In this document: positions 20,101 to 28,420 of the stretch, in pieces
Position numbering within the stretch: position 1 is the first letter of the stretch
Layout of the letters: every line of letters starts with the position of its first letter
NCBI RefSeq assembly: GCF_030817175.1
Contig: NZ_JAUSYY010000001.1
Span: forward strand, 1,178,001 to 1,242,000
Source of the DNA: Agromyces ramosus
GTDB taxonomy: Bacteria; Actinomycetota; Actinomycetes; Actinomycetales; Microbacteriaceae
DNA length: 64,000 nt
Direction: 5' to 3'
Position numbers and translations under genes: made by a program
Notes under the pieces: model-generated
Databases searched by the model: none
Told to the model about the DNA's origin: nothing
Seen by the model: the letters and a program-made list of their open reading frames with translations, nothing else

Positions 20101-21628
20101 GGGGCCCAGGAGTAGTCCCAGGTGATACGGCGTAGTTGAACCAGAGGGTCACCGGGGTGTTCTTGGATTTGTCGGTCGAGACCACGTTGGGCCCGATGAG
20201 CGGCGCGGAGGTCGCCGTGGCGGCGACGATGCGTCGTCCGGTCGGCGCCGTGAAACTGCCGCCCGCCGCGACGGTGGTCGTTCCCGTCGTCACGGCGTTG
20301 GCAGCGTCTTTGAGGGTGTAGTCGACTGTGAATGCGACCGACGAAGGATTGGTGATCCCGTAGACCGGCATCTCCGGCTGATCGAGATCGGAGTCCGAGA
20401 TCGTCACGACGCCGGCGACGTTCGCGGTGTTGCCCGCCGTGATGATCCAGCTCCGGGCGAACGCGGGCTGACCGGCCGCCGGGATGTAGACGATCGGTGC
20501 GGAGGAGTTTCCGGCGGAGAGCGAGGACGTCTTGACCGGCGCCGTCATACCGCTGAACGGATCGCAGTTCTGCGCCTGGACGGTGGCGGTCTTCGCCGCC
20601 GGATCCTGCACGGTGCCGTCGAGCAGCACGAGGTGGAGGTTCGAGGTGAAGGTCGTCGATGCCACGCAGGCCGCACCCGTGGTCGGCATCCCCGCGCTCG
20701 GGTAGGTCACCTGGAACGACCGGCCGAGCGGTCCGCGGGCGTTGGTCGTCGCCGAAGTGGTGTCCCCACCGTTCCAGGTGATGGTGTGCGTCGCCGGGTC
20801 GTAGACGCCGGCGCCGTTCGCGCTGCCCGCGACATACTGCGCCTCGGCAGGCAATTGCGTGGTCACCGTGTAGGACTTGGCACACTGGTAGACCTCGGTG
20901 CCCAGGTTGTACTGCGACACGTAGTTGCAGGCCGCGTACGCCCCAACGTTGACCACGATCGGTGTGTCGGTGCGCGTGCTCGTCGGTGCCGACATCGCGA
21001 AGGTCGGGGTGCCGGTACGTGAGACCCAGGTCGCGCTCGCGGTCGCGGTCGCGGGCCCCGTGGCCGTGTCGGAGTTGATGGTTGCCTGCGAAGGGATGAC
21101 GAAGCCGTTGGGGAAGAACGACCCCGGCGACCCGGGTGCCGGGAGGCCCGGACGGTTCTGGAAGGTGTAGTTCAGCTGGAACACACCGTTCTGACCGGCC
21201 GTGAGGTTGCCGAGATTGACGGTGATGCCGGCAGCCGGCGACCCGGTCGATGTCGCTCCCACGAACGGCGGCGTGAAGGTGTAGCCGGCCGACTCCAGAA
21301 TGAACTGGTTGTAGTAGGGGTCCTTGACGTTGGGCGCGATCGTGACCGTCGTGTTCGAACAGTCGGCCACGCTGCAGGCGAAGCCCACGTCGATGCGGTA
21401 TCGGCCGCCGAGCGAGGAGTCCGTCGGGTCGACCGTCGTGATCGGGACGCCGGTCGTGGTGTTCACGAACGTCTCGGTTATCGAGACGACGCCGGGGCCT
21501 GCGGCGAACGCCGGGGTCGCCGGCAATACCCCGAAGACCAAAGCAACCGTCGCAACCGGAGCGAGCCACCGCCGCCCCCTGATGCCCCAGCCGCTCGTTC
21601 CAGTGCCGCTCGTGATGCGTCGTCCCAT
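14128..21628 (-). pseudogene. giant repeat-rich surface protein with LAxTG sorting signal, one frameshift
   Basis: Predicted cell-wall protein of about 2,500 aa. A signal peptide (RRWLAPVATVALVFGVLPA, cleavage after AFAA) is followed by a long series of DUF11-like beta-sandwich repeats. At least six modules share the signature K-x-V ... DGxWxLxYxIxVxNP, and further modules read GDTVTYTVILTNDG. The C-terminus has LADTG, a hydrophobic helix and LRRRQGKAAC: a class-E (LAxTG) sortase signal. The ATG at 21626-21628 follows GGGGGAG. Near 16030 the frame breaks; one extra base converts TAGCNATRPKDPAG into a readthrough that ends at 15776. Upstream and downstream parts otherwise join perfectly. Role probably adhesion or a stalk-like surface fibre. 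Divergent from the LuxR regulator at 21896. Confidence 0.85.
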
Positions 21629-21863
21629 GACGATTCTCCCCCGTAGTGCGTCAGCACACCCGAATCCGATCGCGGGATCGCGTTCACGACCTCCCCGTGA
21701 GCGCGCGCGACCTCACGCATGCTCGGGATGCCCGGCCAGTCTGTCGCGAGGCCGTTCGCCCCGGGGATGAGGGCGGGGTGATGTTCGCGGGATCAGAACC
21801 CCCCATACAGGGGACACGCCGATCGGGCCCGCCCGGTGGAGCAGACGAGCGGGCATACGATCG

Positions 21864-21873
21864 ACCGTACGGT
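21864..21873. promoter_or_regulatory. short palindrome in the adhesin/LuxR divergent region
   Basis: ACCGTACGGT is a perfect 10-base palindrome (21864-21873), shortly after a -10-like CATACGAT and 23 bases before the LuxR ATG. The 267-base region between the giant surface gene and the LuxR gene holds no gene. The palindrome might bind the LuxR regulator or another factor. Confidence 0.3.
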
Positions 21874-21895
21874 TCGCGATTCTGGGGGAGGTCCG

Positions 21896-24481
21896 ATGCC
21901 CGCTGGCGGCCCTTCCGGGATCGCGTTCGTCCCGCGGCTACCGGCGGAGCTCATCGAGCGGGATGAACTCGTCCAGCAGGTAGAGCGGGCGGCCGGACAT
22001 CCCCTGATGATCGTTCGTGGCGCCGCGGGCGGCGGCAAGTCCACGCTGCTCGCCAGCTGGGCGAAGAGGCACCCGCGCAGCGGCGTGTGGATCGGGCTCG
22101 ATCGCTCGGCGAGCGACCGACTCGGCTTCTGGCGACGGGTCGTCGACGGCGTTCTGGACGCTCGGCTCGTCCCGGACAGCTCGGTGCTGCACGAGCTCGT
22201 GGTGTCCATGGAGGTCGACGGCCGGTTGCGCACGCTGCTGGGGCGCGGACTGTCCTCGGCGACCGAGCCCATCACGGTGGTGCTCGATGACTTTCACGAG
22301 GTGTCCGACGAGTCGGTCCACGAGGACATCCACTGGCTGCTCGAGTCGGGCGTGACGGTGCAGTTCGTGATCGCGACGCGCACGGTGAGCCTACTCGAAC
22401 GTCCCGATCGGATGGCTCGCGTCGATACCGCACTCATACGCCCCTCTGCCCTCGCGTTCCGTCGCGATGAGGTCACAGCCGCTGCCCAGCTGTTCCAGGC
22501 CAAGGAAGCCGCGGAGGAGGTCCATCGCGCCTTCGCGGGATGGCCGCTGCCGACCCGCGCCGCACTCATTCAGTTGCGGGACGGCACCGCCGCGACCGTG
22601 GAAGAGGCGATCGAGCGCGTTCGTGATGTCGGCGGCAGCTTCGTCGTCGATCTGGTCGACGACACGGGGTACGGCAACTTCCTGCTGCGCACCTCCGTCG
22701 CCCGCCGGCTCAGCAGGGAGCTCACCATCGAGGTGGGCGGACCGGATGCCGAGGCACATCTCGCCCGTGCCGAACACGAGGGGCTCGGCAGCTGGTCGGA
22801 GGGCACGAGCCGCGGCGAGTTCATGCTGCACCCCTACCTGCGGGAGCGGCTGGAACAGAAGTTCGTGGTCCGCCTGCCCGAGCAGGTCGCCGACGTGCGC
22901 CGCGCATACGCCCGCGAACGTGCCGAGCGCGGTGACGCCCTGGAGGCCGCGCGCCAATACGTGGCGATCGGCGACATCGCCGCACTCGTGCGCCTCGTGC
23001 GCAAGAACTACGCGGAGCTGGTCCGAGCGCGCGACGCCTTCTCGGCGATCCTCGATTCAGTCGACGAGAGCGAGCTCCGACGACATCCCGAGCTCCTCGT
23101 CTACCAGTTGGTCTCCTCCCACTCCGACGCCAGAGTCCGACGGCCGGGACTGGCGCGGATGGTGAGCCTGACGACCGCCACGCTCTACGCGCGCCTGGGC
23201 GGCGGCGAGCCCGCGGACCGCGTCAGCCTGCTCCTGGCCCTCCTCGCGGTCCAGCGCATGGGTGGCCACTTCGAACAAGCCACCAAGACGGCCGAGCGAC
23301 TGGTCTCCGCGCTCGGGCTGCTCGATGAGGGGAACCGCGAGGAGCTGCGGGGGGTGATCCCCTGGGCGTGGACTCAACTCGCGACCACGTTCATCTACGA
23401 CGAACAGCTCGCTCGCGCCGAGGAGTGTCTGCAGATCGCCCTGGATGTCGCCGACGGACCTTGGGCTCGCGTACACACCGAAAGCCTGCAGGGTCTCATC
23501 ACCGCCATGCGCGGCGATCTCACCACACTGCAGCCGCGGCTCGCTGCCGCACGCCACCGCCGGGGCCCGGCCGGTTGGCGGGGAACCTTCACGGCGGCGG
23601 GCTACCACCTGGCGGAGGCGTACGAGGCTCTGGAGCGCTTCGACGGTGGCGCGGCCAGGCAGCAGCTCGACGAACTCGCGCCGCACGAGCCCACCATCGA
23701 GCTGTGGCCGCTCATCGCGCGAATGCGCGGCCTGGCCGCGCTCGTCGATGGTGTCCCCTATCTCGGGCTCCAGACGCTCGCCGCCGACATCGCGGCTCAC
23801 GCCGACCGACCGTCCATCAGTCGCGCAATGACGACGCTCTTGGCAACTACTCGAGCAGAGTTGCTCCTCGCCGACGGCCAGGCGCATCGGGCAGCCGAGG
23901 TGCTGCGCCCTCTTCGGCGAATGCCCACTGCGGACCTGATGCGTGCGCGGGTCCACCTGGTCCTCGGTGATGATGGCGCAGCGCTGGGGTACGCGGCGCC
24001 GGTGGCTTGGTCGGAGGAGAACATCCCCCGGGCGAAGGCCGAGGCGCTGCTGGTCGTCGCCGCGGCATCCCACCGCTTGAATCAGACCGCGGATGCCCGC
24101 GATGCCGCCGAGCGCGCGGTCGCCCTGCTCGGCAGGTTCTCATTGCACCGACCCCTGATGACGCTGCCGCGGCGGGATCTCGTCGCGGTACTTGATGCCG
24201 CAGGCATCGCGCACGAGCATCTGCTCGAAGGCGTGCCGAATATCTTCCCGCCCTCGAGACGGGACTGGTCGCTGACCGCGGCGGAGTTGCGGGTGCTGGC
24301 GATGCTCGAGGGCACCAGCCGAATCGATGAGCTCGCCGCCCAGCTGGGGGTCTCGGCCAACACGGTCAAGAGCCACCTTCGGCAGATCTATCGCAAGCTC
24401 GGTGTCCGGTCCAGGAACGAGGCCCTGGGCGTGGCGGGACTCCACGGCATGACCGCGGATCGCGACCAGCCGTCGGACTGA
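21896..24481 (+). CDS. MalT/LAL-type LuxR-family ATP-binding regulator
   Basis: Large transcription activator of 861 aa. Residues 42-50 form a Walker A loop (GAAGGGKST) and a Walker B-like TVVLDDFHE follows. The middle is built of helical TPR/MalT-like repeats. The last 60 residues are a LuxR helix-turn-helix (LTAAELRVLAMLEGTS, VSANTVKSHLRQIYRKLGV). The ATG at 21896 follows GGGGGAGG. It is divergent from the giant surface protein, which is its most obvious target; that link is an inference. The family binds ATP and an effector to switch on transcription. Confidence 0.92.
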   Translation: MPAGGPSGIAFVPRLPAELIERDELVQQVERAAGHPLMIVRGAAGGGKSTLLASWAKRHPRSGVWIGLDRSASDRLGFWRRVVDGVLDARLVPDSSVLHELVVSMEVDGRLRTLLGRGLSSATEPITVVLDDFHEVSDESVHEDIHWLLESGVTVQFVIATRTVSLLERPDRMARVDTALIRPSALAFRRDEVTAAAQLFQAKEAAEEVHRAFAGWPLPTRAALIQLRDGTAATVEEAIERVRDVGGSFVVDLVDDTGYGNFLLRTSVARRLSRELTIEVGGPDAEAHLARAEHEGLGSWSEGTSRGEFMLHPYLRERLEQKFVVRLPEQVADVRRAYARERAERGDALEAARQYVAIGDIAALVRLVRKNYAELVRARDAFSAILDSVDESELRRHPELLVYQLVSSHSDARVRRPGLARMVSLTTATLYARLGGGEPADRVSLLLALLAVQRMGGHFEQATKTAERLVSALGLLDEGNREELRGVIPWAWTQLATTFIYDEQLARAEECLQIALDVADGPWARVHTESLQGLITAMRGDLTTLQPRLAAARHRRGPAGWRGTFTAAGYHLAEAYEALERFDGGAARQQLDELAPHEPTIELWPLIARMRGLAALVDGVPYLGLQTLAADIAAHADRPSISRAMTTLLATTRAELLLADGQAHRAAEVLRPLRRMPTADLMRARVHLVLGDDGAALGYAAPVAWSEENIPRAKAEALLVVAAASHRLNQTADARDAAERAVALLGRFSLHRPLMTLPRRDLVAVLDAAGIAHEHLLEGVPNIFPPSRRDWSLTAAELRVLAMLEGTSRIDELAAQLGVSANTVKSHLRQIYRKLGVRSRNEALGVAGLHGMTADRDQPSD

Positions 24482-24530
24482 GAGACCAGCGCGTCGAGGC
24501 ATCCGCCAGAGCGACAGGTCGGCGAGGAAT

Positions 24531-24675
24531 GTTTCGGACGACCTGTGACCTTTTCGTTGAAGCGATGAGCGCAGTCGGTCCTCCCGGCGAACTCCTCGTG
24601 CCGGACGTCGCCGCGAACGACGAGGCAACAGCCACCGCGCTCGCCGAAGCAGTGCTCGTGCAGCTCGCCTCGTAG
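24531..24675 (+). pseudogene. remnant of a duplicated ECF-sigma/membrane-partner operon
   Basis: Two pieces of the operon at 26502-28365 are fused here. The leader 24531-24556 matches 26502-26527 at 22 of 26 positions, including TGTGACCTTTTCG. Directly after it a 36-codon frame (24565-24675) reads MSAVGPPGELLVP joined to AANDEATATALAEAVL. In the 417-aa partner protein the same two motifs (MSASGPATELVVP and AANDEATAIALAEAAL) are more than 100 residues apart. So the sigma gene and most of the partner gene were deleted and only the ends remain. The short frame is probably not a functional gene. Confidence 0.75.
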
Positions 24676-24687
24676 CTCGCCATGCGG

Positions 24688-25431
24688 TCACGCCGAATTC
24701 GCCGGCTTCCGCCACACCGAGACGTGCTTCGTCGAGTCGTCGGTGAACGGGCTGCCGTCCCAATCGGCGACGCGCTGCTCGAGCTCGAGTCCCGCGATGC
24801 GGGCCATGAGGTCGAGCTCGGCCGGCCAGGCGTAGCGGTGGCGGGAGCGCCCTGGGCGGTAGGAATCGCCATCGCGGGTGAAGTGGTGGGAGGTCAGGAT
24901 CTGCTCGGCGAGCTCGAAGGTGTCGAAGCCGAGGTGGTCGTCTGACACGTCGAACGGCACGGCGACCTGGCCGGGCGGGAGCCACCGCAGCGGCGGCACG
25001 CCGAGCTCGATGACGAACCGGCCGCCGGGCGCGAGGTGCCGGGCGGCGTTGCGGAAGCACTCGACCTGCTCCTCTTGGGTGAGCAGGTTCGAGATCGTGT
25101 TGTAGACGAGGTAGACGAGGCTGAACTCGCCGTCGACCCGCGTGGTCGCCATATCGCCGATCGCGACCGGCAGCGTCGCCTCGTCGACCTTGCGGCGCAG
25201 CACGTCGACCATCGGTTCCGACAATTCGATGCCGACGACCGCCACGCCGCGCTCGCGAAGCGGCACGCCGACTCGGCCCGTGCCGATGGCGAACTCGAGC
25301 GCGCGCCCGTCGCCGGCGAGCGCGGCGAGAAACTCGACGGTCGGCCCGAGCACGGCCGGCGACGTCATCTCGTTCTCTTCGGCGTCGTACCGCTCGGCCG
25401 TCGTTCGGGTCCACAGTTCGCTGCTCGTCAT
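24688..25431 (-). CDS. class I SAM-dependent methyltransferase
   Basis: Methyltransferase of 247 aa with a Rossmann-like fold. Motif I is LEFAIGTGRVGVPL, followed by the acidic motif II VVGIELSEPMVDVL, motif post-I VAIGDMATT and the carboxy motif LAPGGRFVIELG. ATG 25429-25431 is preceded by GGGA; an upstream in-frame start exists but adds low-quality sequence. The substrate is unknown; the closest general type is the methyltransferase-25 group. Divergent from the hydrolase at 25595. Confidence 0.88.
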   Translation of the reverse strand: MTSSELWTRTTAERYDAEENEMTSPAVLGPTVEFLAALAGDGRALEFAIGTGRVGVPLRERGVAVVGIELSEPMVDVLRRKVDEATLPVAIGDMATTRVDGEFSLVYLVYNTISNLLTQEEQVECFRNAARHLAPGGRFVIELGVPPLRWLPPGQVAVPFDVSDDHLGFDTFELAEQILTSHHFTRDGDSYRPGRSRHRYAWPAELDLMARIAGLELEQRVADWDGSPFTDDSTKHVSVWRKPANSA

Positions 25432-25594
25432 GATTCCCACTCTCTCATCGGCACGCGGCTGAACTCTTGCCGCCGTCCCGCCCACGGGCCAGACTTGCAG
25501 ACGCGCGCGCCGAGGGGCGGGCCCCGCCGCATCGGTGTGTGACACACATCGATACGAGCCGTGTGATCAGCCCGGCCCAGAAGGGAACCCCATC

Positions 25595-26305
25595 ATGGCC
25601 ACCATCATCCTCGTCCACGGCGCGTTCGCCGACGCATCCGGCTGGACGGACGTCGTCACGAACCTGCAGCGCGACGGCCACACCGTCTACGCCCCCGCCA
25701 ATCCGCTCCGTGGGCTCAGCACGGATGCCGCGTACGTCCGCGCGTTCCTCGAGACCCTCGAAGGACCGGTCGTGCTCGTCGCCCACTCCTACGGCGGGGC
25801 TGTCATCACGAACGCCGCCACCGGGCTCGAGCAAGTGAAGGCGCTCGTCTACATCGCCGGGTTCGCCCTCGACGAAGGCGAGACCGTCGACGCGGCCACC
25901 AGACTCGCCGGCGAACCGCCGGACCTGCTCAGCGTCGTCGTCATCCGACCCTTCCCCGGCGCCGGCGAGGGCAACGGCGACGCATACCTGAATCCCGACG
26001 TGTTCCCCGAGGTGTTCTGCCAGGATCTTCCGACGGAGGTCGGGGCGGCGATGGGCGCGACGCAGCGTCCCGCGGCGCTCGCCACGCTCGTTGAGCCATC
26101 CGGCGCGCCCGCGTGGCGCGACATCCCGAGCTGGTACCTCGTCGCCTCATCCGACCGTGTCATCCCGCCCGGGGCCGAGCGCGTCATGGCGCAGCGTGCC
26201 AATGCCACCACCATCGAGATCGAGAGCTCGCACGTCGCGATGATCAGCCATCCCGACGAGGTGACGTCGCTCATTCGGGACGCGGTGGCGGCGACAGCGG
26301 GCTGA
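25595..26305 (+). CDS. alpha/beta hydrolase (esterase-like)
   Basis: Small cytoplasmic alpha/beta-fold hydrolase of 236 aa. It begins MATIILVHGAFADASGW, the oxyanion region, and has the nucleophile elbow AHSYGGAV (Ser65), an acid in VASSDRVI (Asp187) and His213 in SSHVAMISHP. The whole layout resembles plant salicylate-esterase/EstC-like enzymes used for small esters. The ATG follows AGAAGGGA. Substrate unknown. Divergent from the methyltransferase with about 160 bases between. Confidence 0.9.
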   Translation: MATIILVHGAFADASGWTDVVTNLQRDGHTVYAPANPLRGLSTDAAYVRAFLETLEGPVVLVAHSYGGAVITNAATGLEQVKALVYIAGFALDEGETVDAATRLAGEPPDLLSVVVIRPFPGAGEGNGDAYLNPDVFPEVFCQDLPTEVGAAMGATQRPAALATLVEPSGAPAWRDIPSWYLVASSDRVIPPGAERVMAQRANATTIEIESSHVAMISHPDEVTSLIRDAVAATAG

Positions 26306-26331
26306 CCCGCGGCTGGCACTGCGGCGCGGAC

Positions 26332-26452
26332 GAGAAACCGGCACCCAGCTTTCGTCCTCGTCGAGAACCCACACCTGAGGCGCGGCCCCGCGATACAGGC
26401 GGAACTGCGCGGCGCCCGTGACATCCGATTCGGCCCACGAAGCGGATGCTTC
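26332..26452 (-). pseudogene. C-terminal remnant of a PPOX-family gene
   Basis: Read on the minus strand, this stretch encodes FRLYRGAAPQVWVLDEDES followed by WVPV. The intact pyridoxamine-5'-phosphate-oxidase-family protein at 30336-30803 ends HRLYRAMASQVWVLDEYEN and RVPVF. The alignment extends upstream through WAESDVTG (intact WGEEKVSG) to EAS. The stop codon of the original has been lost and no N-terminal part remains, so this is a decayed gene copy. It overlaps the start of repeat copy B. Confidence 0.7.
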
Positions 26453-26498
26453 GAGTCATGCGTCGAACTGGCACAGTCAGATCGGCAACGCACGGAGA
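26439..26498. repeat. dispersed repeat, copy B
   Basis: Second copy of the roughly 60-base repeat at 14017-14079. It starts with the same GAAGCGGATGCTTC hairpin and TCATGCGTCGAACTGGCACA block and ends near CACGGAG. It lies between the PPOX remnant and the conserved leader of the sigma-factor operon. Confidence 0.7.
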
Positions 26499-26501
26499 AG
26501 A

Positions 26502-26527
26502 GTCTCGGGCAATCTGTGACCTTTTCG
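26502..26527 (+). promoter_or_regulatory. conserved leader element of the sigma-factor operon
   Basis: This block, including CTGTGACCTTTTCG, is conserved at the decayed copy 24531-24556 although coding sequence next to it has been lost. It lies 35-60 bases before the sigma-factor start, so it is a good candidate for an autoregulated ECF promoter. Confidence 0.45.
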
Positions 26528-26561
26528 CGTGCGGCGACATTTCTCAGATAAGGAGGTGCAC

Positions 26562-27122
26562 GTGGACGAGAGCGAAGGCACCGACGCCGATCTCCTCAGG
26601 AGGTTGGCGGGCGGCGACCAGACAGCACTGTCGATCGTGTTCGATCGGCACGCGGCTGCAGTGACACGGTATGCATGGGCGATCGCCGCGAGCCGAATGG
26701 ACGTCGAAGAGATCGTTCAAGACACCTTCGTCACCGTGTGGCGCAAGGCTGCGGAGATCACGATCGCCGAAGCTTCGCTGCTGCCCTGGCTCCTCGTCAC
26801 CTGCCGGTACCTCGCGCTGAACGTCGTCCGCAAGGCAGCCCGCAATCAAGCAGACGCCCTTGACGAGAACCTCTCGGGCGGCTCGAACGCCGTACGCGAC
26901 CATCACGCCGCCGAAGCCGCGAATGAGGAACTGCGCTGGGTCCTCGACGAGATCGAGCGACTCGATCCGATCGACCGCCAGGTTTGCGAGCTCTGCCTCG
27001 TGCAGGGCATGGCCTACGCCGAAGCCGCGCAGCAACTCGGCATCAGCGTCGGCGCCGTGAAACAACGCGTATCCCGAAGCCGGGCCCGATTGAAGAAGGC
27101 GGTGACCCTCGATGAGGTCTGA
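26562..27122 (+). CDS. ECF-type RNA polymerase sigma factor
   Basis: Extracytoplasmic-function sigma factor of 186 aa with only regions 2 and 4. Region 2 spans about residues 25-75 (FDRHAAAVTRYAWAIAAS, VEEIVQDTFVTVWRKA). Region 4 is at about 125-180 (LDPIDRQVCELCLVQGMAY, ISVGAVKQRVSRSRARLKKA). The GTG at 26562 follows a perfect AAGGAGG and is preferred over an upstream in-frame GTG. The next gene starts inside its last codons, so the pair is one operon and the partner is probably the membrane regulator of this sigma factor. Confidence 0.92.
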   Translation: MDESEGTDADLLRRLAGGDQTALSIVFDRHAAAVTRYAWAIAASRMDVEEIVQDTFVTVWRKAAEITIAEASLLPWLLVTCRYLALNVVRKAARNQADALDENLSGGSNAVRDHHAAEAANEELRWVLDEIERLDPIDRQVCELCLVQGMAYAEAAQQLGISVGAVKQRVSRSRARLKKAVTLDEV

Positions 27123-28365
27123 ACCACCGACCGGAGACGAACTGACCCGCCTCCTCGTCACGATGAAGGGCAACGTGCTCGCGCAGGTCGCGCAGGAAGC
27201 GACATCCGCCAAGCGCTCCACTCTGACCGACCGCGTCATCGCAATCGCCCTCGGAGTGGCGCTCCTCCTCGGAATCGGAGCTGGGGCGGCGTTCGCATTC
27301 GGCATCGTGCCGCCGCTCGCGGCTCCGCCGACCGCCACGTCCGCTGCCGCCCCGACGCCGACCCCGACGCCTAAGCCGACACCGACGCTCACCCCGACGC
27401 CCACGCAGGCTCCGCTGGTCACCGTCGTGGAGTCAGGCCCGCCGCCGTCGCGATACGGGCTGGAGTGCGAGACGCTGGTCGATGAGTCACTGGTCTTCGA
27501 TCTCTTCAACGCCGAAGTCGGGCCCACCGATCCGCTTGTCACCGCCTCGGGCGTCGGCACGACAATTCCGAGGCACACCTCGATCCTGTCGGAGGGCGGC
27601 ACGGTGTGCGAATGGTCGAACGGAGCTCCGTACCACGACCACTACGGGTGGAGCCCCGATTACGTCGGAGTGACCGTCTCGATCCTGCCGCGACCCGCGG
27701 AGGGTTGGAGTGAGCGCGCCACCGCATACGGCGAACCGCGCAACGACACCGGCTGCAACGACACGGTCTGTTCGGCGAGCGCTGCGGTGGGCGACGCTTG
27801 GGTGACGGTCGAGGCACTGGGTGGTGAATCGAACGCAATGAATGCGGCCTCCTGGCAGCCGTTGGTCGACTCGATCATCGGGGTGATGAGTGCGAGCGGG
27901 CCTGCCACGGAACTCGTCGTGCCTGAGCGGGCAAGCAGCCCGTTCCCGCTCGACTGCGACGTCGTCATCCCCCTCGAGACGGTGAGGTCCCTCACGGCGA
28001 CACCCGATGCTGATTCGCGGGGGCACGGTGGCGGCGGCTGGAGCCTGTGGGCCGAAGCACGCATTCTCGCCGAGAACGACGGATGCATGTGGGGACCGGC
28101 GCAATCCGATTCGGTGGTGGCAAGCCTGAGCGGGATCCAGAACGGAGCCTGGGCGTACGAACGGATACTCCATGCTGGTACAACAGCTCCAGTGGAATTG
28201 GCGGGCCTGGGTCCGAACGACTCGGCGACGCTTCGATGCGCTGCTGAGTATTCAAGTTGCGCGGTCGATCTCCGGGTGGGCCAAGACTGGTTCAACATCG
28301 CCGCGAACGACGAGGCCACGGCGATCGCGCTCGCTGAAGCGGCGCTCGCGCAGCTCGGCCGGTAG
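27112..28365 (+). CDS. single-span membrane protein, probable sigma-factor partner
   Basis: 417 aa, family not recognised. A roughly 40-residue cytoplasmic N-terminus (GDELTRLLVTMKGNVLAQ) is followed by one membrane helix (about 42-65, rich in Gly/Ala/Leu), a Pro-Thr repeat spacer (about 75-100) and an extracytoplasmic domain with several Cys. Two halves of the outer domain look alike (each with a Cys, then a CxW motif: TVCEWSNGAP and DGCMWGPAQ), suggesting an internal duplication. It overlaps the sigma gene by 11 bases. Topology and context suggest an anti-sigma-like sensor, but no known anti-sigma zinc motif is visible. A decayed paralogue lies at 24565-24675. Confidence 0.8.
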   Translation: MRSEPPTGDELTRLLVTMKGNVLAQVAQEATSAKRSTLTDRVIAIALGVALLLGIGAGAAFAFGIVPPLAAPPTATSAAAPTPTPTPKPTPTLTPTPTQAPLVTVVESGPPPSRYGLECETLVDESLVFDLFNAEVGPTDPLVTASGVGTTIPRHTSILSEGGTVCEWSNGAPYHDHYGWSPDYVGVTVSILPRPAEGWSERATAYGEPRNDTGCNDTVCSASAAVGDAWVTVEALGGESNAMNAASWQPLVDSIIGVMSASGPATELVVPERASSPFPLDCDVVIPLETVRSLTATPDADSRGHGGGGWSLWAEARILAENDGCMWGPAQSDSVVASLSGIQNGAWAYERILHAGTTAPVELAGLGPNDSATLRCAAEYSSCAVDLRVGQDWFNIAANDEATAIALAEAALAQLGR

Positions 28366-28388
28366 TCGATCACGTTCAGCCGCGATTC

Positions 28389-28420
28389 GAAAGGGGCTCG
28401 CCGGTCAGCGGGCCCCTTTC
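28389..28420. terminator. bidirectional stem-loop between convergent genes
   Basis: GAAAGGGGC (28389-28397) pairs perfectly with GCCCCTTTC (28412-28420) around a 14-base loop. It lies at the meeting point of the sigma-partner gene and alkB and overlaps the last codons of alkB. It can serve both transcripts. Confidence 0.7.

Noticed and set aside
15866..20125. A 1,419-codon open frame on the plus strand opposite the giant surface protein
   Set aside because: It is rich in Arg, Gly, His and Asp without any domain, as expected for the complement of Thr/Ala/Val-rich high-GC coding DNA. The minus strand has clear repeats, signal peptide and sorting signal.
24565..24675. Annotating the 36-codon frame as a functional small gene
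   Set aside because: Its sequence is two separated pieces of the sigma-partner protein fused together, and it has no ribosome site.
27345..27415. Short periodic sequence that could suggest a repeat array or CRISPR
   Set aside because: It is the in-frame Pro-Thr spacer of the membrane protein; there are no regular spacers. No CRISPR array was found anywhere.
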